64,000 nt of DNA from Symbiodinium natans (Eukaryota; Sar; Dinophyceae; Suessiales; Symbiodiniaceae), in NCBI GenBank assembly GCA_905221605.1, contig CAJNDS010000591.1, positions 1-64,000 on the forward strand. Direction: 5' to 3'. Below the pieces are notes generated by a model that did not search any database, was not told the DNA's origin, and worked only from the letters and a program-made list of their open reading frames with translations. The translations under genes were made by a program, and so were the position numbers. Numbering within the stretch: the first letter of the stretch is position 1; every line of letters starts with the position of its first letter. Positions 51,901-60,900 of this stretch are shown in pieces.

Positions 51901-54900
51901 CCCTAAACCCTAATCCCCAAACCCTAAACCCGAAACCCGAAACACGAACCCTGCGCTTTGAAATTCCCAAAGCTTGAAACCATAGTCCCCAAACCCTAAA
52001 CCCTAAACCCTAAACCCTAAACCCTAAACCCTAAACCCTAAACCCTAAACCCTAAACCCTAAACCCTAAACCCTAAACCCTACACCCTAAACCCTAAACC
52101 CTAAACCCCAAACCCCAAACCCTTTCAAACCTCCAAAAAGCCCGCCCAGGTCCAAGAGCGGCGTGGCCGCCGAGCTCTTCGCCGCGGCGCGGACGGGCGC
52201 AGAGGCGCCGGGAGCCTCGCGCCGCCCGGCTTTGGGAAGAGCCCGTGGGGGTTTGCGGTTTAGGGTTTAGGGTTTAGGGTTTAGGGTTTAGGGTTCAGGG
52301 TTCAGGGGGGATTAGGGGTTTAGGGGGTGGAGGGTCGGGGTTTACTTTTTGGGGTTTAGAGTTGAAAGAGAGGGCTTAGGTGCGGATCAACAACTTGGCC
52401 CCGGCTTGCAGTAGTATGTATCCTGAGGAGAGTTACTGCCAAGAAGAAGTAAGTGAACAAGCGGACGGCGTAATCGCCAACGGATCTACTGAAAAGTCGA
52501 TTAAGACTAGCCAAGATGGAGCTTGACATCCTGATTTTACGTACGCTGGTGTACGTCAAATGGGGTCTTATACGAAAATACGGGACCATTAATATAGACC
52601 CCCAAAACGGTAGGATCCCTTTGTAATAAGGACTCCAATAAGGTACCCCTAATATTGGAAACCACCCAAACAAAGACAAGGAACATATGAGAAACTCGCA
52701 TGCCGAAGTCCCCCTTGCCAAGGCCCGCTGCTGTGCATCCTCGACCGAGACGTAGCGCCGGGCCGAGCTTTCTTTGCTTTGCCTCCACCCTGGCTTTTCG
52801 TGACCTAGTCTCACTTCTGCAAGTCCCTGCGCCCTAAACCCTGAACCTGAAACCCTAAACCCTGAACCCTAAACCCTAAACCGTAAACCCTAAACCCTAA
52901 ACCCCAAGCCCAAACCCTAAACCCTAAACCGTGAAGCCTGCTGCCGCACAGAGTGCTTGCAGAAACCCTAAACCCTAAACCCTAAACCCTAAACCCTAAA
53001 CCCTACACCCTACACCCTAAACCCTAAACCCTAAACCCTAAACCCTAAACCCTATACCCTAAACCCTAAACCCTAAACCCTAAACCCTAAACCCTAAACT
53101 CTAAACCCTAACTACAGTACCCTCAAGTGCCCCCAGGACTTGGTCACCATGCTGAACCACACATGGACCTACCAGGCCGGAACTGTAGTTTGTAACGGTT
53201 CAAGGTTTCGGAGCTCATGCCCTTCTTGTCCTCCCAGACGCCACGCGAGCTCTCAAGCCTCAAACTTGAGTGTAGGCGATGGTGCACGACATCCTGGGCA
53301 TGCGGCTGAACAAGATGCAGGTCGACTTCAGATCTCGGAAAGGGGCGAGCGTGGCTAAGATTCAAGCACTAAATCTCGAGACACATAGCATTATATTATT
53401 ATATTATTAGTATACTGTTATACTGTTTTATTAATATATTAGTATATATTACATCCACACACATGGTGATGACAGCCCCAAACAATGCCCGAAGCCGCGA
53501 GTGTCCGTTTCGGAAAAAGTGGTCGCCGTCGAATCTTTCTTGGACAGCATCGACGGCAACTTCAGGTGCCCGTCGAGTCCGAGGATGCGTCGGCGCCACC
53601 CAAAGCAAGGCGTGCAGGGATCGCGAGAAGAAGGCTGTTCGCTGTTCATCAGTTCTTGGGCGGCTGATGGCTGTCATGTTCCTAAACCCTAGACCCTAAA
53701 CCCTAAACCCTAGAAACAAACCTACAGGCCCTTCAGAGCGACCCGAAACCCTAAACCCTAAACCCTAAACCCTAAACGCTAAAACCCTAACCCTAAACCC
53801 TAAACTCTAAACCCTAAACCCTAAACCGTGGCAGATGACGGGAGGACCTACGACGTGGACGAGGCCGATGCTTTCTGGACCGCGCATGCGGGTGACCAGT
53901 TCCCCGAGGTGCTGAACGCGGCCGCTCTGGCCTGGTTTAGGGTTTAGGGTTTAGGGTTTAGGGTTTAGGGTTTAGGGTTCAAGGATTGAGCGCCTCAGGT
54001 TTCTTATGTCTGCCACCAGGAACCACGCAATCCACGGGACGCCATGGGCCGCAGATCGTTGTGTTGTCGCGCCTGAAACCCTCTGAACCCCACAGCAAGA
54101 CCCTAAACCCTAAACCCTAAACCCTAAACCCTAAACCCTAAACCCTAAACCCTAAACCCTAAACCCTAAACCCTAAACCCAAAATGCAGAGTTCCAAACC
54201 ACGGCCAAGGTCCCGAAAGCTATCGAGGAGCGTTGGGCGGGAGTTAGGGAGCCGAGGGATGCGAGGGTTGAAGGTCTTCAAACCTTCCAGGAAGGTTTAG
54301 GGTTTAGGGTTTAGGGTTCAGGGTTTAGGGTTTGGGGTTTGGGGTTTGGGGTTTGGGGTTTAGGGCATTGTCGAATAGAGACCTGCAGTCAGAAGTGCTG
54401 CTCCTTTGTTCGTGCGCTGTGCATTGAGAGCCGCAGCTTCCATCCCCGGCCGACTGCCCAAGCCCGGATGCAAAAGGGTTTGGGGGTTGCCTCCCAGCCC
54501 CCCAGCCCCCAAGAAGGTAGATCGCAGCTAATGGTTCTATGATGGGCAAGAATAATGTCATGGCTGTTGGTAGCATCCTCATGAGCGTCACTTAGGTGCC
54601 GGCGCTGGGGGCACCTCGCATCTTCTGCCCTATGACTTACGAGCCCTCAGTCCCACAGCGCACCACCCACAGAGGCTCTAAGGCCCCCTAGCAAAAAGAA
54701 TCCAAGTGGGCAGGACTTCGAGAAGAGGCGGTCGGAAATGTCGGGGTCGGGCCCGCAGGAGGCGGGGCTCAGGGTGTTTTGGTTCTAGGTGTGGGCGTTG
54801 CTCCGGCTTAGTTAGGACCATCTTTTCTTATGGGACATTATGCGGATGTTGGTCAGGATGAAGTTTAAGATAATCATTGTTTTGTGTTCTTATCATTCCT

Positions 54901-57900
54901 GGGGGCATTCTTGGCATTGGGCGTATCATAAACTCTATGAACGCTGCAAACATGTCTGTGGCGACTTTGCGGCAGTGGTGGTGTCCCGTTTGGCGATCGC
55001 ATCGCCTTATGCAGAGCTCGACCCCAATCCCCCTACCCCAATCTCGTGCTTCCTCGGGAATTTCTCTTACTTCTCCAACACCTGAACTTTAAACTTTTTG
55101 GGTTTCCTTATTTAGTAGGAATACAAAAAGTTTAACCTTTTTTTCCCTTGGTTATTGGAGAAGTAAGCTATGCCCTTTACATGCCCCGGTGTGGCCTTTG
55201 AAGGGATCCCGCGGCCCCTCAGCGCAAAACTCTTGAAGGTGGTAAGCGGCCTTTTGAGGTTCCCTGACTCCCAACTAAGAACTCGAACCTTTTCCCCATA
55301 ATACCAGAATATAACCTTCTGAGACTCCCGACTTTCCCAAGCCAAGAACCAGCAATTAGGCCAAACTAGGCACCTTACTTGCCCGCTTCGAAGGGATCCT
55401 GAGTCCCTAAACCCTTTAAGGTTCCCCAACTCCCTAAACCCTAAACCCTAAACCCTAAACCCTAAACCCTAAACCCTAAACCCTAAGCCCTAAGCCCTAA
55501 GCCCTAAACCCTAAACCCTCAACCCTAAACCCTAAACCCTAAACCCTAAACCCTAAACCCTAAACCCTAAACCATACACGGAGAACCAGCAAAGAGTTTG
55601 GAGAGAGCCAGGACACTCTCGCTCCCGGCCTCGCGGCCGCGATCAACGCGCTGCCGGAGATGTGCTGGCGGCGGCACTTTTGGGGGGTTTAGGGTTTAGG
55701 GTTTAGGGTGTAGGGTGTAGGGTGTAGGGTGTAGGGTGTAGGGTGTAGGGTTAGAGTGTTTAGGGTTTAGAAAGAAGGGTTTGGGCCTTGGTGTTACCTC
55801 TGCTCGGAGCTCCAGGTCTCAGCGCAGTTCCGAGATCTTTTCACCTTTGGGGCTTATAAAGTACCAAACCCTAAACCTTAAACCCTAAACCCTAAACCCT
55901 AAACCTTAAACCCTAAACCCTAAACCCTAAACCCTAAACCCTAAACCCTAAACCCTAAACCCTAAACCCTAAACCCTAAGCAGAGAGCCCGTGTGCAAAG
56001 AAGGGCTTGTAGAGAATTCACTTTGGAGTCCTGTGTCGGCCGCAAACTCGCACCCTGGGTTTGTGGGGTGTGAGTAGTAGAGTCTGTATGTCGGGAAAGC
56101 GTTCAAGTCACCCGGCAAATGCCGCGAACTTGGACCATGAGTCTTGCAACTGATAAAGCACCTTCCTCTGGTTCCAAAGCCCTAACGCCCAAGGCCCTGA
56201 ACCCTAAAACCCGAAACTCCAAACTTTCCGTGCGAAGCATCCTCCTCGAAGTTCCCTGAACTTTCCCCCTTATCCCTACTCCCTAAACCCTAGACTCAAC
56301 GTCCCAAGCCCAAGACTCCATCTGGCCGTTTAGTTGTAAACCCTAAACCCTAAACCCTAAACCCTAAACCCTAAACCCTAAACCCTAAACCCTAAACCCT
56401 AAACCCTAAACCCTAAACCCTAAACCCTAAACCCTAAACCCTCTCACCCCCTCTCACCCCCCCCCCTCCCCCAGCCGAGGACAGAAAAGAAGCGGAGCAT
56501 TGAGACTTGGGGGGCTTTCTAGGCTTGGGGGTTGTTCGAATTTTTAGAGGCTTGTTCAGCCCCTGAATTCGGGAAGAAGGGTTGTAGCCCAAAGGTGTGG
56601 TCAACAGGGGCCTGGGGATGCTTGGGCCAAAGAAATCGTCGGGTTCCAGGTTTGCTGACACTTGCAGCTTGCAAGTCTACGAGCTGCCGAGGACATGCAC
56701 ACGAACATCGCCCACGCCCTTGTGGCAGAGGTGAAAGCGCGAGAGCTAGACAGGCCGCGCGTGGGGAGATTTGGGTTTGCACCTGGTGGAGAGCTCCCAA
56801 AACCCACAAGCTCAACCCCATACGCGGGAATGGTGCCCAATCGAAACCCACCACCCAATCGCAGATGATTTTGTGCGGAGGTATTACGAGTTCGAGGACC
56901 AGTTGGCGTCGCAGTCTCTAGGGACCTCGGTCAAAGAGTTGGACCCCTGACTGCAGAGATCGGTGAGGGATTTTGGACCCTAAACCCGAAACCCTAACCC
57001 CGAAACCCTGAACCCTAAACCCCTAAACGCCCTCTATGACCTTCTTCGCTGCCTTACATCGAAACCCCTAAAACACTCCATCCCGAAGCCAGAAACCCAA
57101 AACCCCCACAGTGCATGCCTGACCATTGTGAGTTTCTTTGCTGAGCTCCTTGGTTTTTGAACCCAGAAGCTGGCCATGTGCAAGTGCGAGAGCCCTAAAC
57201 CCTAAACCCTAAACCCTAAACCCCAAACCCTAAACCCTAAACCCTAAACCCTCAACCCTAAACCCTAAGCTCTAAGCCCTAAACCCTGAACCCTAAAGCG
57301 TAAACCCGGAGCAAAAACCCTAAACCCTCAACCCCTTCGTTCAAAAAGGAGCAGCTCCTTGGCTCCTCCCAGAAGGGGACCCTTGCGGACAAGCTCCGGG
57401 CGCCTCGGGCTCCCAACGGCTTTTGGGGTTTCAGGAGTTTGAGGGGTTCAGGGTTCAGGGCTTTCAGGGGTTTAGGGGTTTAAGGGGTTTACAGTAAGGG
57501 GTTTAGGGGGGTTTGAGGGGTTCAGAGTTCAGGGCTTTCAGGGCTTTTGGGCTTTAAGGGGTTTAGGGGATAAGGTCCAGGGAGGATGCAGGTGACTAGT
57601 AAATTGTGTCGTTCATACGTGGGGGAGCGTCCGCTCCATGGGGCAAGGATCTAAGGCCTTACGTCCTGCTTCTATGGCACCTTCGGCCTAGACATACACT
57701 ATAAGTAGGATGTAACGGGCAGAGCTGGAGGTCATGATGCACGGTCAGATTGCTGCATACGGAGAAGGCTACGCACTGGTGCGGTCTTGCTTGGTGTAAG
57801 TCACCGATATGGGAATGAATTGTAAGTGCCTCGGAAGTGCCATGCAAGTTGTGCGGAAGGGGAATACTATTTAAGCACCATGTAAGCACGATATGAGCAC

Positions 57901-60900
57901 CATGTAAGCACCATGTAAGCGCAATGTAAGCATCATGTGATATGAGCTGAAAGCGCTATGTGAGCACCGTGTATATACCACGTAAGCACCATGTAAACAC
58001 GATGTAAACACGATGTAAGCACGATGTGAGCACGATGTGAGCACTATGTAAGCACCATGTAAGCGCAAGGTGATACGAACTAAAAGCGCTATGTGAGCAC
58101 CGTGTACGTACCATGTAAGCACCATGTAAGCACGATGTAAGCACAACGTAAGCAACCAGTGAGCAATTTGCAGGCACTTGCAAGCACCAGGAAAGAAAGT
58201 AGCTCGCGCCTGCCCCTATGTTGGGAACACCGGGTTCCGCACCAGACTGACGAAGACCTCCCAACTACAGCGCACATGCGCAGACAGCTTGTCTTGCATG
58301 TGAGCCTTGAATAACAGAGATCAAAAAATCTTTGCTTGCATGGTAACGAAATCAGATTGCGAGTCACCAGCAGGTGGCTTCGCTAAGGGGTTTGGGGGTT
58401 CGGGGTTTAGGGTTTAGGGTTTGGGCTTCGGGGTTTAGGGTTTAGGGGTTTAGGGTTTAGAGGTGTAGGGGTTTAGGCATCAGTAGTTGAGGCTCTTTGG
58501 GGTTTGGGGTTTGGGGTTTAGGGGCTCTGAAGATTGGCTCTGCAAAGCTCAGGTCCTGCTTGGCATTAGAACTAGAACCATCTGCATACTCACAACCCTC
58601 CCAGCAAAACGCAAATGGTGCCGACCGCCCAGGCCATCATGGTCCTTGTTCCGAGCTCAGCCACAGAATTTTTGGCGTCTGAGTTCGTTGGGCTGGGTGC
58701 ACGGGCAGTGAGAGGGTGTCACCTCAAACTCGAAGTCCCGCCCGAAGTTCACCAACAAGCAGTGTTTCTTCAGCTCCACCTTATTGTACTGACAATCCTA
58801 AATAAGGATTTGAGTACCCCTTATTCTAGTCCTGATTAAAGACTGTTCGTACGCGGGGAACATCCCAAGTTTAGGGCGGAGATGTTCCCCAAGGCATGCA
58901 GCCCAGGGGTGTGGTCTTGGGGGATGTTCAGGGGAGACCCTAAACCACCAAAAAAACCCTGCAACCCTGAACCCCGAAACCTCAGGAAACCCGAAGCAAC
59001 AGCAACCCCCAACCAAAAACCTTAGGCCGAATCTTCGCCCCTGCGCTTCCCAGGGTAACTGGGGTTCTGAAGAAAGAGACCTTGGGTTTCAGGGGGCATA
59101 TCAGGGGTATCTACTAGGTGCTCAGTTAAGGGCCCGTACTCAGGGACCCTGTAACCCTAAGCCCCAAACCCCAAACCCCAAACCCCAAACCCCAAACCCC
59201 AAACCCCAAACCCTAAACCCTAAACCCCAAACCCTAAACCCTAAACCCCAAACCCTAAACCCTAAACCCTATCAGAGAGGTGCTAACCAAGCCCACGGTG
59301 TCACAGCAGCAGCTGCAGTCGGTCATAGAGGCGAGGAGGATGTCTAGCCTCATTCACTCCCCCATCCAGCATCCCTGCCCTAAGCCCTAAACCCTAAACC
59401 CTAAACCCTGAACCCTGAACCCTGAACCCTGAACCCGGAACCCTAAACCCTAAAGCGCCTGAACCCCTAAGCCCTAAAGCCTCAACCTTGAAGGGTCTTT
59501 AGGGACCTCTAATGTCGTGGTGTGGTGGGATTGTGTAGTTTTCGGGGCGAGCGGGTGGCTTCTCTCCTTCTATGATGGGGTTGAAGGTTTAAGGCCCAGG
59601 GTCTTTGGGATCTGGGTGGAGGTGCCGAATTTCACAACCTCTCATGTTGGGCTTGGTAGGTGTGGGCTAAAGAGTAAACCCTGGCCGATGTTCAACGACA
59701 GAACGCCGGGGAGGCCTACGAGAATGCAGGTGGCGATGCGTCCGGAGTTCGATATTTGCCTCTTGGCCTGCTGTCCCCCCCAAAGGCAGGGGCTTTGAAG
59801 GCTGGGATTCAGGGTCGTGCAGCAGGCTTCCCAACATGTAAAGCCAAACGCCAAGGCCTTGTTCCAAGGTTTGCAGGTAGCCTCCGCAACCGAACAGTGC
59901 GGCAGGGCTGCTTAAGCCGCCCTCATCCCTGAATTTTGACGCCCTTTTCGGCGCCCAGGCAGTACCTTCAGAGCATTCGGAACATGGCCATGCCAGCAGC
60001 CACAGCGGGTCCAGCAACAGGCCGCTGGCTGGGTTTCGGGTGCCCGAAGGTGCGAGAGTGAGAGTTGGGAGACTTAATCTGAAACTTTGCAACCCTGGCG
60101 TGGAAGCCGCGACGATCTCCACAGGGTTTGCATATCAGGGTTTAGGGTCAAAAGGGTCGAGATTCGCAACAAGTCAAGCTCCGAAGACTCCCCCTCCCCC
60201 CGCACGCAAAACCCGAAACCTCCTAAAGTCATCATATATCCCCGAAAGCAGTGTCCTAACCCCTTCCCAAACAAAGCACGGAAGTTTCGAGGCGCCCCGA
60301 GTGCCAGCGGGACCCTGGCAGGCGCCTTCGGTGGCCTTGCCGACCGCTTCAAGGCGCCCAACTTTGACCCAAAGAGCCCAATCAATCCAACTGACTCGGC
60401 CTTGTACTCTCTCACAAGTAGTAGGGTTTTTGTTGTTTTGCGCAACCCTCAGAAGCAGGAACGCGCTCATTGTTTTGGGAAGGTTTCGGGTAATCAAGGA
60501 ATGTAATGTAAGCCTCAAACCCCAACCGCAAACCCCAAACCCTAAACCCTTAGCCCTCCACCCCTAAACCTTAATAGATATTGAATTAGGGTTCCTTAAG
60601 GTGATGTATGGTACATTCCTTAGTTGCGGGGCATTGGGGCTCTTTGGGCAACTGGCCCAAGGTTCCCCTTACTAAAGGGGGTTGGTAGGGATTCAGATTC
60701 CATCCCTGTGAATATGGTATCCCTCAAGCATTCCATGCCCTAGTTATCGTATTCCTCTAGGCTCCTGAATCCTATGTCTTTGTATGGGTATGGGTTGAAG
60801 GCTTCGGGGAAAAGTCGCACAGGGTCCCCAGACCTCGCCCAAAGGGGATGTGTGTGATGTGTTCGGCAGAAGGGATGCAGAAGTTTGTACGGTTGGTGCA

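Noticed and set aside
54190-54230. A SLY1 exon at 54190 (FQTTAKVPKAIEE)
   Set aside because: Position fits, but the reading phase does not join the exon at 53835-53929.
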